Below are positions 55,539 to 64,000 of a stretch of 64,000 nt of DNA, piece after piece. Origin of the DNA: Buttiauxella agrestis ATCC 33320 (GTDB taxonomy: Bacteria; Pseudomonadota; Gammaproteobacteria; Enterobacterales; Enterobacteriaceae); assembly GCA_024169445.1 (NCBI GenBank), contig JALKFA010000001.1, forward strand, positions 2,170,001-2,234,000. Direction: 5' to 3'. The position numbers and the translations under genes are program-made. Below the pieces are notes generated by a model, which ran no database searches, was not told where the DNA came from, and was given only the letters and a program-made list of their open reading frames with translations. The number at the start of each line of letters is the position of its first letter. Positions within the stretch are counted from its first letter, which is position 1.

Positions 55539-57193
55539 CAAGGGATCATCCAGGTCAGAACATAGGCCTGAAGCGTGGTGATAACGCCGACCATGCAGGT
55601 AAATATCAGGCTGTGTTTAACAGTAAAGCGGAACAGGTCAGATTCCCGACCCACCAGCCCTACAGCGGCACAGGCGATGGCGATGGACTGTGGCGAAATC
55701 ATCTTTCCAGTGACGCCACCGGTAGTGTTAGCCGCTACCAGCAACAGATCGGACACGCCAATTTGTTGTGCGGTCGTCGCCTGCAATGCCGCAAACAGGG
55801 CGTTGGACGAGGTATCAGAACCGGTCAGGAATACTCCCAGCCAGCCAAGGAACGGAGAGAAGAAAGTAAATGCGTGGCCGGTATGAGCCAGTGCCAGAGC
55901 AAGCGTTGCCGAAAGGCCGGAATAGTTTGAGATAAACGCGAATGCCAACACCATGCCGATGGAGTAAATCGGCAAAGCCAGTTCTTTGAGAGTTTCACCA
56001 AAGGTTTCGATAGCGGCTTTCGGCTTCATGCGCAGGTAAACAATCGAGATAAGCGCGGCGACCAGAATCGCGGTGCCGGTTGCCGAGAACCAGTCAAACT
56101 TATAGACCGCGGCATAGGCCATGCTCTGTGCTACGACAGGCGGCATCTTCTCAACCATTTTGTCGAGGAACGGTACGGAGATGTTAAATACCCAGTCAGC
56201 CATAGCACCGCCAGGTGCGAATAACGCTTTAAACGGCGGGATACTCCAAAGCGTCACGGTAGCCGTCAGGAAGATAAATGGCATCCAGGCGCGTACCACC
56301 TGGCCTAATGTGTAGTTTTGGCGCGCCAGTGTCTGGTCGGTAACGGAGGCTCCAATATCGCCAAAGCGGAAAATGCGAACGGGCTTCCAGACGCGCAAGA
56401 ACGCGGTCAAACACACCAGAGAAACCAGGGAAGAAATAATGTCAGGCAGTTCCGGGCCGAGGAAGTTCGAGCTGAGATATTGCGCGATAGCAAACGAGCC
56501 ACCAGCCACCATCACCGCAGGCCATGTTTCTTTAATACCGCGCCAGCCGTCCATAATCGCCATGATCCAGAACAGCACGATAATCGTCAGGAACGGTAAC
56601 TGGCGGCCAACCATTTGGCCGATTTCAAAGCTGTCGAGGCCGGTGACCTGGCCCGCAACGATAATGGGAATGCCCATCGCACCAAACGCGACCGGCGCGG
56701 TGTTCACAATCAGGCACAGACCGGCGGCGTACAGCGGGTTAAAGCCGAGGCCAACCAGTAGTGCTGCGGTAATCGCCACTGGTGCACCGAATCCGGCAGC
56801 CCCTTCAAGAAATGCGCCGAAGGAGAAGCCAACGATCAGCATTTGCAGGCGTTGGTCAGGCGTGATGGAAAGTATCGACGAGCGGATAATGTCAAACTGC
56901 CCGGTTTTCACCGAGATTTTATAGACGAATACTGCGGCGATAATAATCCACGCAATCGGCCACAATCCGTAGAAGAATCCGTAGATCACTGACGATAATG
57001 CGCGGTCAACGGGCATGCGGTAGAAAAATAGCGCAACGAGCAACGCCAGGCCCACAGTGATGGTGGCGGCGGTGTAGCCTTTCATGCGTAATTTAATGAG
57101 TGCGAAGAAGAAGAAAATAATCGGAATAGCGGCGATGAGGCTTGATAGCCATATGTTCCCTGCCGGGTCGTAGACTTGTTGCCATGCTTGCAT
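55538..57193 (-). CDS. lldP: L-lactate permease
   Basis: 551 residues from the ATG at 57193 (E. coli 551). The open frame continues upstream but over the LldR operators, so that extension is rejected. An inner-membrane symporter with 12-14 helices: [48 protein letters not shown] and [22 protein letters not shown]. First gene of lldPRD. Confidence 0.97.
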   Translation of the reverse strand: MQAWQQVYDPAGNIWLSSLIAAIPIIFFFFALIKLRMKGYTAATITVGLALLVALFFYRMPVDRALSSVIYGFFYGLWPIAWIIIAAVFVYKISVKTGQFDIIRSSILSITPDQRLQMLIVGFSFGAFLEGAAGFGAPVAITAALLVGLGFNPLYAAGLCLIVNTAPVAFGAMGIPIIVAGQVTGLDSFEIGQMVGRQLPFLTIIVLFWIMAIMDGWRGIKETWPAVMVAGGSFAIAQYLSSNFLGPELPDIISSLVSLVCLTAFLRVWKPVRIFRFGDIGASVTDQTLARQNYTLGQVVRAWMPFIFLTATVTLWSIPPFKALFAPGGAMADWVFNISVPFLDKMVEKMPPVVAQSMAYAAVYKFDWFSATGTAILVAALISIVYLRMKPKAAIETFGETLKELALPIYSIGMVLAFAFISNYSGLSATLALALAHTGHAFTFFSPFLGWLGVFLTGSDTSSNALFAALQATTAQQIGVSDLLLVAANTTGGVTGKMISPQSIAIACAAVGLVGRESDLFRFTVKHSLIFTCMVGVITTLQAYVLTWMIP

Positions 57194-57236
57194 GCAGGAC
57201 TCTCCAGAACGTGATGTGCTTATTATTTTTCGCGTT

Positions 57237-57251
57237 ATTGGTAGGACCAAT
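57237..57251. promoter_or_regulatory. LldR operator, promoter-proximal copy
   Basis: ATTGGTAGGACCAAT, a perfect 6+3+6 palindrome that fits the FadR-subfamily core TnGTnnnACnA. It lies 43 bp upstream of the lldP start, probably in the 5' leader. Confidence 0.85.
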
Positions 57252-57361
57252 TTGGCGATGTAGGGCGCGTTATGGATAAAGGTTAATCTTTTGTTAACTA
57301 ATGGCAATGAGTGTGTAACTGATTTTGTCATTATGGGTAAATCAGTCACGTTTTTGGCAGG

Positions 57362-57376
57362 ATTGGTAGGACCAAT
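57362..57376. promoter_or_regulatory. LldR operator, distal copy
   Basis: The same 15-mer as at 57237, 125 bp away. E. coli lldP has two LldR sites on either side of the promoter, and this arrangement matches. Confidence 0.85.
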
Positions 57377-57399
57377 ATTGTGGGGTAGGGGAGGGAGCA

Positions 57400-57648
57400 A
57401 AGCGGATTATCGCTCTCACACGTGGCTCCCGACCACATGACCCTGACACGGAGGCAAAATGGAGGTTTACCGCTTGCGGCGATTTATTTGCCGGGAGTCC
57501 GGGTTCTTAGGGTGGCGACGGTGGCCACCCTAAGACGTTCACCGGTTCAGTCGCGACATAAACACGCTGTCGCCTGGTGAACGGAACCTTCTCCGGCTTG
57601 GCAGGAAGCGCCCTGTGACTAAGAGACGGCCATCAGGGTGAGGGTGGT
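57400..57648. other. Gene-free structured region upstream of lldPRD
   Basis: About 240 bp without a coding frame but with long inverted repeats: CTTAGGGTGGC (57506-57516) with GCCACCCTAAG (57524-57534), then GTTCACC near 57538 with GGTGAAC near 57576 enclosing a GTCGCGACA/TGTCGC pairing. GC-rich unlike its neighbours. Looks like a structured RNA gene or phage relic; family not recognised. Confidence 0.45.
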
Positions 57649-59028
57649 TTACGAAACCTGCAATTTCAACGAATGCCTCCACCAGCGGGCAATATCAGTG
57701 GCGACAAACAGCAGCAAACTCACCCCCATAACCGGCAAGGCAAAGCTGAATAGCAGGGCAATCAACAACACGGCGCTACGCCAGATGATTGGCAAAGCCA
57801 GCCATGACTCGCTCAGTGTTTGTGCGGGATTACTTGCAGATATTACCGGGCGTCTGAGCCACCACATGCGGTAACCCAGAACGATCATGCCGCACAGGCC
57901 AAAACCAAACGCCGCCAGCAAGAGTTGGTTCGGCAACCCGAAAAGCACTCCCATATGAGCATCAATCCCCCAGCGCGTGAGTTTGGCGACCATTGGGAAA
58001 TCAGCGAAATACGTCCGGTCGATGACCTTGAAGCCATTTGGGTCGATCGCCGCGCTATCGACATGAGTCGGCCATGCACGGTCAATTTCAGTCACCGTCC
58101 AGGCTTTATCTGCCGAACGCGGCGCGCGGATCTCGACCTTGTTGGATTCAATTCCCGCCGCACGTGCGGCACGAAGCACCTCGTCCCAGTTGCTATCATC
58201 GGTTTCAGGCATCACCATCCCTTTCATCATGGCGTGATGTTCTGCATGCGAATCGATGTGCGGGTGACCCGTTTGCGGGGTCAGCGCGGTATTCACTTGC
58301 GGTGTCATCCACCCCAGCGAGCTGCGCATTTTGTCGATATTCCCGCCTGCCCACTGTGACCAGGTTAGCCCTGTAGCAGAGAAAAAGAGTAGCCCGAGCA
58401 GTAACGTGGCACCCAGCGTAATATGCCAGTGGCGTGCGCTTCTTTGCGGGGTTTTCCGCACTTTCAGCTTTCTTTTTGGCCGTGAAGTCAGCCACAAAAC
58501 AACGCCACCTAATGCCGCAATCCACAGCCACGAAGCCGCCAGCTCGCTGTAAATTCGCCCTATATCCCCGAGTAATAAACTGCGATGAAGCTGGTCAATC
58601 CAGGTGCGTAGCGGGAGCACGCCGCTGGTGCCATACACCGTCAAATCCCCCTGAATGGCCAGGGTTGCCGGTGAGACAAAAATCGCTCTCGACTCCGATT
58701 CCCCTAATGCAGAATCAACAAACTGCACGCGCGTAGAATCGCCAGTTTCAGGAGCCGGGCGCACTGCGTAAATCGTGGCATCTTCGCCGATAAACTTGCG
58801 TGCTGCGGCAATTTGCTGCGAAAGCGGCTGGTTTTCACCTGTGTCTTGAGTGCGCAATGCCTGGTGATAAAGCGCGTTCTCAATTTGTGGTGTCAGCACA
58901 TAGAGTGTGCCCGTCAGGGCTGCGACGAAAATAAACGGGCCGACGAACAGGCCAATATAGAAATGCAGGCGACGCAACAGCGTCAGCAGCGCGCCACGAC
59001 AGGCGAGCTGCGATTGATTTGCAGGCAT
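57649..59028 (-). CDS. PepSY-associated transmembrane protein (PiuB-like)
   Basis: 459 residues. Four main transmembrane helices in the PepSY_TM order: LHFYIGLFVGPFIFVAALTGTLYVL (about 20-44), SWLWIAALGGVVLWL (about 165-180), HITLGATLLLGLLFFSATGLTWSQWAGG (about 202-228) and a helix pair at 370-392 and 420-450. Periplasmic PepSY segments lie between them. A His/Met-rich loop (TGHPHIDSHAEHHAMMKGMVMPE, about 255-276) could bind metal. Relatives are linked to iron-siderophore reduction or copper handling. DUF2946 gene lies 41 bp upstream on the same strand. Confidence 0.85.
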   Translation of the reverse strand: MPANQSQLACRGALLTLLRRLHFYIGLFVGPFIFVAALTGTLYVLTPQIENALYHQALRTQDTGENQPLSQQIAAARKFIGEDATIYAVRPAPETGDSTRVQFVDSALGESESRAIFVSPATLAIQGDLTVYGTSGVLPLRTWIDQLHRSLLLGDIGRIYSELAASWLWIAALGGVVLWLTSRPKRKLKVRKTPQRSARHWHITLGATLLLGLLFFSATGLTWSQWAGGNIDKMRSSLGWMTPQVNTALTPQTGHPHIDSHAEHHAMMKGMVMPETDDSNWDEVLRAARAAGIESNKVEIRAPRSADKAWTVTEIDRAWPTHVDSAAIDPNGFKVIDRTYFADFPMVAKLTRWGIDAHMGVLFGLPNQLLLAAFGFGLCGMIVLGYRMWWLRRPVISASNPAQTLSESWLALPIIWRSAVLLIALLFSFALPVMGVSLLLFVATDIARWWRHSLKLQVS

Positions 59029-59069
59029 GATAATCCTTTGTCGAATTGTGACGTTAAATGATGTTTGTA

Positions 59070-59495
59070 TTAACGAAACAGTGCGACAGGAGGGGCGCGA
59101 GGCAGGGCTTCGGCATCGTCATGCTGAGCCAGAAGCGGGGCGATAACCGGCGGGGGAGGCGTACGCGAAATTCGCCATGCCAGCCAGATAAAAGGAATAA
59201 ACAGCCAGACGATGAGCGGGATATGCAGCAGCAACTGGCAGTATCCACAGGCAATATCGTCCATCAATGAAGCGCCCGCACCCGGCATCAGATGTGATGA
59301 GGCGGGCATTTTCATCGCCCCCATGTCCATCATCATGCCAGCCATGTGACTCATCATTTTATGCTCGCCGCCTTGCACTGCACGCTGTTGCTCCAGTGAT
59401 TTTGAAATCACCGGGGCGATAAAAAGCATCAGCATCGCCAGTAATGCGAGCGCTGATAGCCATTTATGGCGTGAAAGAGTGAAAAGTGACGGCAA
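59070..59495 (-). CDS. DUF2946-family membrane protein
   Basis: 141 residues. N-terminal helix (about 10-30), then a Met/His-rich stretch HKMMSHMAGMMMDMGAMKM (about 45-63), the family motif DIACGYCQLLLHIP and a second helix (LIVWLFIPFIWLAW). DUF2946 proteins often sit beside copper or PepSY/TonB-receptor genes. A role in metal handling with the PepSY protein is inferred from the operon and the Met-rich region. Confidence 0.82.
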   Translation of the reverse strand: MPSLFTLSRHKWLSALALLAMLMLFIAPVISKSLEQQRAVQGGEHKMMSHMAGMMMDMGAMKMPASSHLMPGAGASLMDDIACGYCQLLLHIPLIVWLFIPFIWLAWRISRTPPPPVIAPLLAQHDDAEALPRAPPVALFR

Positions 59496-59591
59496 GCGGG
59501 CAATCTACCAAAGCTGATTATTGTTGCGCGATTGTACATGGAATGGATGAATTGTTAAAAATATAGATGATGGGAAAAATAAAGATTAAGA

Positions 59592-59617
59592 CGCCCTCTC
59601 AGTAGCCAGAGAGGGCG
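59592..59617 (-). terminator. Terminator of the alcohol dehydrogenase gene
   Basis: CGCCCTCTC/GAGAGGGCG 9-bp stem with 8-nt loop, followed on the minus strand by a T-rich tract. Confidence 0.75.
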
Positions 59618-59623
59618 CGAATA

Positions 59624-60679
59624 TCAGGCTTTCAGCGACGCCATATCAATCACAAAACGGTACTTCACATCGCTTTTCAGCATTCGCTCATAGGCTTCGT
59701 TAATATCCGCAATGTTGACCATTTCGATATCCGACACGATTCCGTGTTCGCCGCAGAAATCCAGCATCTCCTGGGTTTCTTTGATGCCGCCAATGCAGGA
59801 ACCGGCAACGGAACGACGCCCCAGAATCAGCGGCAAGGTGCTCACGGGTGGCTCAATACTGCCCAACAACCCGACATACACCAGGGTTCCGTCCAGCGTC
59901 AGCGTTGGCATATAGGGGTTGATGTCGTGGGCGTAAGGCACCGTGTCGATAATCAAATCGAACTGGTTGTGGACTGACGCCATCTGCGCGTCATCGGTAG
60001 AAAGTACAATGTGGTGCGCCCCTAAGCGGCGAGCATCCGCCTCTTTGCTGGCCGAACGGGTGAACAGGGTGACTTCCGCACCCATCGCGTTAGCCAGTTT
60101 CAACGCCATGTGACCCAGGCCGCCCAGCCCAACCACCGCGACCTTACTCCCTTTACCCACATTCCAGTGGCGCAGCGGCGACCAGGTGGTGATACCGGCA
60201 CACAGCAACGGTGCCGCGCCTTTCAGGTCCATCCCTTGCGGCATTTTCAGCACAAAATCTTCAGAGGCGACAATGGCTTGTGAATAGCCGCCATACGTGG
60301 GCTGGTGGTCATGGCGGTCTACACCATTGTAAGTCTGTATGTTACCTTCTTCGCAATACTGCTCCAGCCCTTCCTGACACGGATGGCAGGTGCGACAAGA
60401 ATCCACCATGCAGCCGATTCCGGCGTAATCGCCCGGCTTGAATTTCGTCACGTTGCTGCCCACGGAAGCCACGCGACCGACGACTTCATGGCCTGGCACT
60501 AACGGATACTGGCTGAAACCCCAGTCGTTGCGCGCCTGGTGGAGGTCTGAGTGGCACACGCCGCAATACATCACTTCAATGACTACATCATCAGGACGCG
60601 GTGAGCGTCGGATAAATTCGAATGGAGCAAGGGGAACCTCTGCAGACTGCGCCGCATAACCGAGCACTTTCATCGTCAT
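59624..60679 (-). CDS. Zinc-dependent NAD(P) alcohol/aldehyde dehydrogenase (YahK/CAD-like)
   Basis: 351 residues. The cinnamyl-alcohol-dehydrogenase branch of MDRs: catalytic zinc site CGVCHSDLHQ and GHEVVGRV; structural zinc cysteines in CMVDSCRTCHPCQEGLEQYC; Rossmann motif GLGGLGHMALK. Similar to E. coli YahK (349 residues), which reduces aldehydes with NADPH. CGGAG precedes the ATG. Downstream of the cupin gene by 72 bp on the same strand, so a two-gene operon is likely. Confidence 0.92.
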   Translation of the reverse strand: MTMKVLGYAAQSAEVPLAPFEFIRRSPRPDDVVIEVMYCGVCHSDLHQARNDWGFSQYPLVPGHEVVGRVASVGSNVTKFKPGDYAGIGCMVDSCRTCHPCQEGLEQYCEEGNIQTYNGVDRHDHQPTYGGYSQAIVASEDFVLKMPQGMDLKGAAPLLCAGITTWSPLRHWNVGKGSKVAVVGLGGLGHMALKLANAMGAEVTLFTRSASKEADARRLGAHHIVLSTDDAQMASVHNQFDLIIDTVPYAHDINPYMPTLTLDGTLVYVGLLGSIEPPVSTLPLILGRRSVAGSCIGGIKETQEMLDFCGEHGIVSDIEMVNIADINEAYERMLKSDVKYRFVIDMASLKA

Positions 60680-60751
60680 GGTATTTCTCCGGGTGAAATG
60701 TCGCGACCCGCCATGCGGCGGGCGGTGAGGGAGTTGACGAAATTCGCCGTT

Positions 60752-61159
60752 TTACTTTTTGTACTGATCGTCGCTAACGTGTTCCATCCACTCAACGGGG
60801 CTGCCATTGAGCGACTCAGCAATCGCGATGTGGGTCATGGCGTTATCAGGCGTTGCGCCGTGCCAGTGTTTGATGCCTTCCGGGATCCAGACAACATCAC
60901 CCTGGTTTATTTCACGAATTCCAGCACCCCATTCCTGTAGCCAGCCATGACCGTGCGTGATGATCAGGGTTTGGCCCAGTGGATGGGTGTGCCAGGCAGT
61001 ACGAGCGCCGGGTTCAAAAGTGACGGTTGCTCCGCCGGTACGCGCGGGCGGCGTGGTCTGGAAAGGGGCATCAATACGGACTCTTCCTGTGAAGTAACTT
61101 TCCGGACCAGATTGTGATGGCTGAGATCCCGCAGGGGTGATTTTCAATTTTTCTTCCAT
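60752..61159 (-). CDS. Small cupin-domain protein
   Basis: 135 residues from the ATG at 61159, preceded by GGAGGAGAAA; a GTG 12 nt further up overlaps that ribosome site. A single cupin: [23 protein letters not shown] and [19 protein letters not shown] carry the metal-binding histidines. Related to the cupins that accompany oxidoreductases and carboxymuconolactone decarboxylase-like genes. Substrate unknown. Confidence 0.88.
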   Translation of the reverse strand: MEEKLKITPAGSQPSQSGPESYFTGRVRIDAPFQTTPPARTGGATVTFEPGARTAWHTHPLGQTLIITHGHGWLQEWGAGIREINQGDVVWIPEGIKHWHGATPDNAMTHIAIAESLNGSPVEWMEHVSDDQYKK

Positions 61160-61386
61160 TTTCTCCTCCACTTCGGCATGTGCTGCCGAGGTTAAATGGA
61201 CAACATGACTCTGAAGTATAGGAAACTCGTTCAGGCTTGCCGTGTTATCCGAAAATGAAACTCTAACACTGCGGGAATTTGTAGATTAGCCTGCTAAATA
61301 AGAATGGCACTATGAGCTGGATTCATGAATGGAGAGTGAGGCCGTTCCTCCCCCAAAGGTGGAGGAGGGTTGGGAAGAGGAAACGA
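61160..61386. other. Intergenic region
   Basis: 227 bp between the cupin and LuxR-type genes. A small CGGCA/TGCCG hairpin (61174-61188) sits just upstream of the cupin start, and a CCTCC/GGAGG hairpin near 61347-61365 could end the LuxR-type transcript. No gene seen. Confidence 0.4.
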
Positions 61387-61953
61387 TCAGTGATGCGGAA
61401 TGAAAGGATTAATAGTCAAATTACGCAGGTAGTACTCATTAAAGTTTGAGAAACCACTTTTCTTAATCGCGATTTGCTTGTGATGGCTCACCGTTTTAAT
61501 CGAGATCCCTAACTTGTTTGCGATATTTTTAGGTTGAATACCTTCCAGCAACATCGATACCACTTCAACTTCACGGTGTGAATGCGTATTACGATAGTAA
61601 AAATCAGAATTCAGGAGTGTCTCTTTTTCATTACATTTCAGCAGGATCTTACGCAGTTCATCCAAATTAACTGTCGGTGGGATGATGATGCCCGCCGGAG
61701 ATTTATTATTAGACTTCAAAATATAAAATACCTGCTTTTCAGCGATAAAATAGTTAACCGTATTAGCATCATCCTCCTGCTCTTTTAACGCTTCAAAAAA
61801 GCAGTGGAGATTATTGTTCGCAATGTGATTAACGCTGAACGTAACGTCTTGTTGGTCAAGGGTTGACAATAGATGCTTCACACCAGGTAGTAAAAAACAA
61901 TTATCACTCAGAATATAAATGTTTTTCATTACGCAATTTGCTGAGTTGTTCAT
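61387..61953 (-). CDS. LuxR-type transcriptional regulator
   Basis: 188 residues. The C-terminal LuxR/FixJ helix-turn-helix is clear: SHREVEVVSMLLEGIQPKNIANKLGISIKTVSHHKQIAIKKSGFSNFNEYY. The N-terminal ~110 residues start like a response-regulator receiver (KNIYILSDNCFLLPGVKHLLS), but the phospho-acceptor Asp pocket is not recognisable. It resembles enterobacterial regulators of the BglJ/YjjQ/FimZ type. AAGGA lies 9 nt before the ATG. AT-rich, unlike its neighbours, which suggests H-NS control or transfer. Confidence 0.85.
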   Translation of the reverse strand: MNNSANCVMKNIYILSDNCFLLPGVKHLLSTLDQQDVTFSVNHIANNNLHCFFEALKEQEDDANTVNYFIAEKQVFYILKSNNKSPAGIIIPPTVNLDELRKILLKCNEKETLLNSDFYYRNTHSHREVEVVSMLLEGIQPKNIANKLGISIKTVSHHKQIAIKKSGFSNFNEYYLRNLTINPFIPHH

Positions 61954-62181
61954 GCTGTAAATCCTTTTAACAAATACTTGGCACTATCACGGTAAGTTAT
62001 TACTTTCCGTTCTAAATGGTAGGGGCGTTATTGAGAACGACTTTAGCATGTCTATTCATGAAGTAAATTGCCGGAAATAGTAAGCATTAATTAAGTGATA
62101 ATTAATGGGTGCTGAATTTATTTATATCTCAATAACTTTGCGCATAATAATAATGCTGCAAAGTATTAAATCAGAAAAAAA
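61954..62181. other. AT-rich intergenic region between luxR-type gene and ybdK
   Basis: 228 bp, strongly AT-rich, without coding frame. Likely holds the promoter of the LuxR-type gene and is a candidate H-NS-binding stretch. Confidence 0.4.
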
Positions 62182-63300
62182 TTAATCAGTTGCCCAAATT
62201 TCACAATGCTTGCGTATCAACTCAGTTAACAGTCCACCTTCGCTAATAAATTGGCGGATACGACGGGTGTCACTGTCATTTCTGCGTACATAACCTTCTA
62301 TCGCTTCTAAAGCAGAGGTCGCCTGAAGTTGTGCTGCATAGGGGGCGAGAGTATCAAGCAGGGGTAAAATATCTTCTGCCAGCGTGCGTTGCTCACCGCA
62401 GCGCACATCAGTCAGTTTCCCTTCAAAGCCAAAGCGGCTGGCCTGAAAACGGTTGAAGCGGTACAGCAGATAATCTTCGGAACGCGGAACGAAAGGACGT
62501 TCGCTCAGCAGCCAATGCGCCAGCGCCTGAATAAAACCGGCAATGTTGACCGCACGAGTGATAGTCAAAGGTGTATCCATCACGCGTACTTCTATGGTGC
62601 CAAAATTTGGGCTGGGGCGAATATCCCAGTGCAGGTCTTTCATCGACTGAACGATGCCGCTGGACTCGAGTCGTTGGTACATCCATTTAAACTCTTGCCA
62701 GTCGCTAACAAACGGGGCCGGGCCGTTGTCCGGAAACGCCGAGAAAATATTCAGCCGTGATGAAGCATAAGTCGTATCCCCGCCCTGAATATAGGGTGAC
62801 GAGGCGGAAAGGGCGATAACATGAGGAACAAAGCGCGATAAACCATGCAATAAATAGATAGCGTCTTCTTCATTTTCGCAGCCGACATGCACGTGTTGGC
62901 CAAAAACTGTGGCCTGTTTCATTAAATAACCGAATAGCTCCAGCGTCTGGTTATAGCGTTCGCTTTGACATACTTCCTGGCGCTGCCATTTTTGAAACGG
63001 ATGTGTGCCGCCGCCGCAAATAGTCAGATGATGTTGGCTGGCAGAGTGCAGGACGTGTTGGCGCAAACCAGATAACTGGGAAAATGCCTCGCCGATATCA
63101 GCGCAGACTCCGGTGGCAATTTCCAGCATGCTTTCGGTGATGTCATGTTTGACTTCGCCTTCGGTCACCACGCCTTTTAGCGAGTCAATCAGCAGCGAAG
63201 AATCCTGGCTGAGGTCGTTGGTTGGCGGATTGATTATTTGCAATTCCAGCTCAATACCAAGGGTGTATGGCTCAGAATGGACAAAATCACTTAGCGGCAT
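62182..63300 (-). CDS. ybdK: Carboxylate-amine ligase YbdK (weak gamma-glutamylcysteine ligase)
   Basis: 372 residues, as in E. coli YbdK. A GCS2-family ATP-grasp-like ligase with weak glutamate-cysteine ligase activity. Motifs: [73 protein letters not shown] and KHCEIWATD at the end. Next to ybdG in the opposite direction. Confidence 0.96.
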   Translation of the reverse strand: MPLSDFVHSEPYTLGIELELQIINPPTNDLSQDSSLLIDSLKGVVTEGEVKHDITESMLEIATGVCADIGEAFSQLSGLRQHVLHSASQHHLTICGGGTHPFQKWQRQEVCQSERYNQTLELFGYLMKQATVFGQHVHVGCENEEDAIYLLHGLSRFVPHVIALSASSPYIQGGDTTYASSRLNIFSAFPDNGPAPFVSDWQEFKWMYQRLESSGIVQSMKDLHWDIRPSPNFGTIEVRVMDTPLTITRAVNIAGFIQALAHWLLSERPFVPRSEDYLLYRFNRFQASRFGFEGKLTDVRCGEQRTLAEDILPLLDTLAPYAAQLQATSALEAIEGYVRRNDSDTRRIRQFISEGGLLTELIRKHCEIWATD

Positions 63301-63542
63301 ACGGTCATCTCGTTTTTGGCACCCGCACTGAGTGCATTCGTGCGTTTAGTATAGTCAGCCGTTTGGTCTTCACCCTCTAAATTTATGTGGGTATATGTCG
63401 CTATTATTTTAGCTTAAGAATTATCTTTCATATCAATGCAATGAAAATATTGTAAAGAATATTCAGTGAGTTAAAACTGCAATAATGGTTGCAGATGAAT
63501 TTATGACCCCGCATTATATGTGTCGTTTATGAAGGAGTTATT

Positions 63543-64000
63543 ATGAAAGATTTGGTTTCATTTTTAAGTACTTTTGGTATTGCCCTTGATCCGACCACTT
63601 CTATATTAGTGGTTCTGGGAATTATCTTTATATTTTCATTAGCGGTGCATTTTATTCTCCATAGAATTGTTCTGCGGACGTTTGAACGACGTGCAAACTC
63701 CAGCCAGCATTTATGGCTGCAACTTATCACCGAAAACAAATTATTTCATCGGCTTGCACTCACCTTGCAAGGGATTATTGTCAATATTCAGGCGGTATTG
63801 TGGTTGCAGAAAGGCAGTGATGTTAGCCAGATACTGATTATCTGTGCGCAACTGTGGATTATGCTCTACTCGTTGCTGTCATTATTCTCCTTGCTGGATG
63901 TGATTTATAATTTCTCACAGAAATTTACTATTACCTCAGATATTCCGCTGAAGGGAATATTCCAGGGGGTGAAACTGATCGCCTCGATTATCATTGGTAT
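63543..64000 (+). CDS. mscM: Miniconductance mechanosensitive channel YbdG/MscM, 5' part
   Basis: 152 codons are inside the window; the 3' part is cut by the window end. GAAGGAG precedes the ATG. The N-terminus has helices near residues 18-38 and 78-98, and the segments [43 protein letters not shown] and [13 protein letters not shown] that match E. coli YbdG. The channel responds to hypoosmotic stress and gives the cell a small protective conductance. Confidence 0.93.
   Translation, partial: MKDLVSFLSTFGIALDPTTSILVVLGIIFIFSLAVHFILHRIVLRTFERRANSSQHLWLQLITENKLFHRLALTLQGIIVNIQAVLWLQKGSDVSQILIICAQLWIMLYSLLSLFSLLDVIYNFSQKFTITSDIPLKGIFQGVKLIASIIIG

Noticed and set aside
57194-57400. Upstream extension of the lldP frame
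   Set aside because: It runs through both LldR operators; the start at 57193 gives exactly the E. coli length.
1-64000. CRISPR arrays, tRNA/rRNA genes, insertion sequences, integrases
   Set aside because: No regularly spaced repeats, no tRNA-like cloverleaf next to a gap, and no transposase or integrase motif in any frame that I could see.

Overview
This is a chromosomal window from a gamma-proteobacterium of the order Enterobacterales, most likely family Enterobacteriaceae. The genes are close homologues of E. coli genes, and long blocks keep the E. coli order: lpxH-ppiB-cysS, ahpF-ahpC, entD-fepA-fes-ybdZ-entF-fepCGD-entS-fepB-entCEBAH-cstA-ybdD, ilvBN with its ivbL leader, lldPRD and ybdK-ybdG. 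Fur boxes, E. coli-type promoters and REP/BIME repeats fit this. The genus cannot be fixed from sequence alone. Several accessory insertions and two genes in unexpected positions (opgB and gdhA between ahpC and entD) show that it is not E. coli itself.

Layout. 1-6213: 3' part of a giant autotransporter with a duplicated passenger module. 6287-10595: outer-membrane and secreted genes (FadL-type channel, type III alkylsulfatase, MetA-like barrel), possibly for amphiphile uptake and breakdown. 10800-13682: MscS-family channel, a possible 91-residue membrane protein and an unknown four-helix membrane protein. 13789-17335: lpxH, ppiB, cysS and an IprA-like regulator. 17392-19611: ahpF/ahpC. 19612-20049: a gap with the ahpC promoter and a minus-strand terminator that may end an unannotated small RNA. 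20050-23781: opgB and gdhA, convergent with a BIME between them.

23882-43410 is the complete enterobactin locus. EntC, EntB and EntA make 2,3-dihydroxybenzoate; EntE, EntB, EntF (helped by the MbtH-like YbdZ and activated by EntD) build enterobactin; EntH proofreads; EntS exports; FepA, FepB and FepDGC import; Fes hydrolyses the ferric complex. Three divergent promoter regions (fepA/fes, fepD/entS, fepB/entC) each carry a strong Fur-box match. The fepE slot of E. coli is filled by a HigA-type antitoxin gene with a decayed toxin remnant.

43633-49388: cstA-ybdD followed by a G3E GTPase (a layout like E. coli btsT-yjiX-yjiA), then ivbL-ilvB-ilvN with a transcription attenuator. 49648-53531: accessory segment with VapBC, an ECF sigma/anti-sigma/secreted TPR operon, osmC and a HigB/HigA-type pair. 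53575-57193: lldPRD with two identical LldR operators bracketing the promoter. 57400-57640: gene-free DNA with long inverted repeats. 57649-61159: PepSY and DUF2946 membrane proteins, a zinc alcohol dehydrogenase and a cupin. 61387-64000: LuxR-type regulator, ybdK and the 5' part of ybdG/mscM. I found no tRNA, rRNA, CRISPR array, transposase or integrase.
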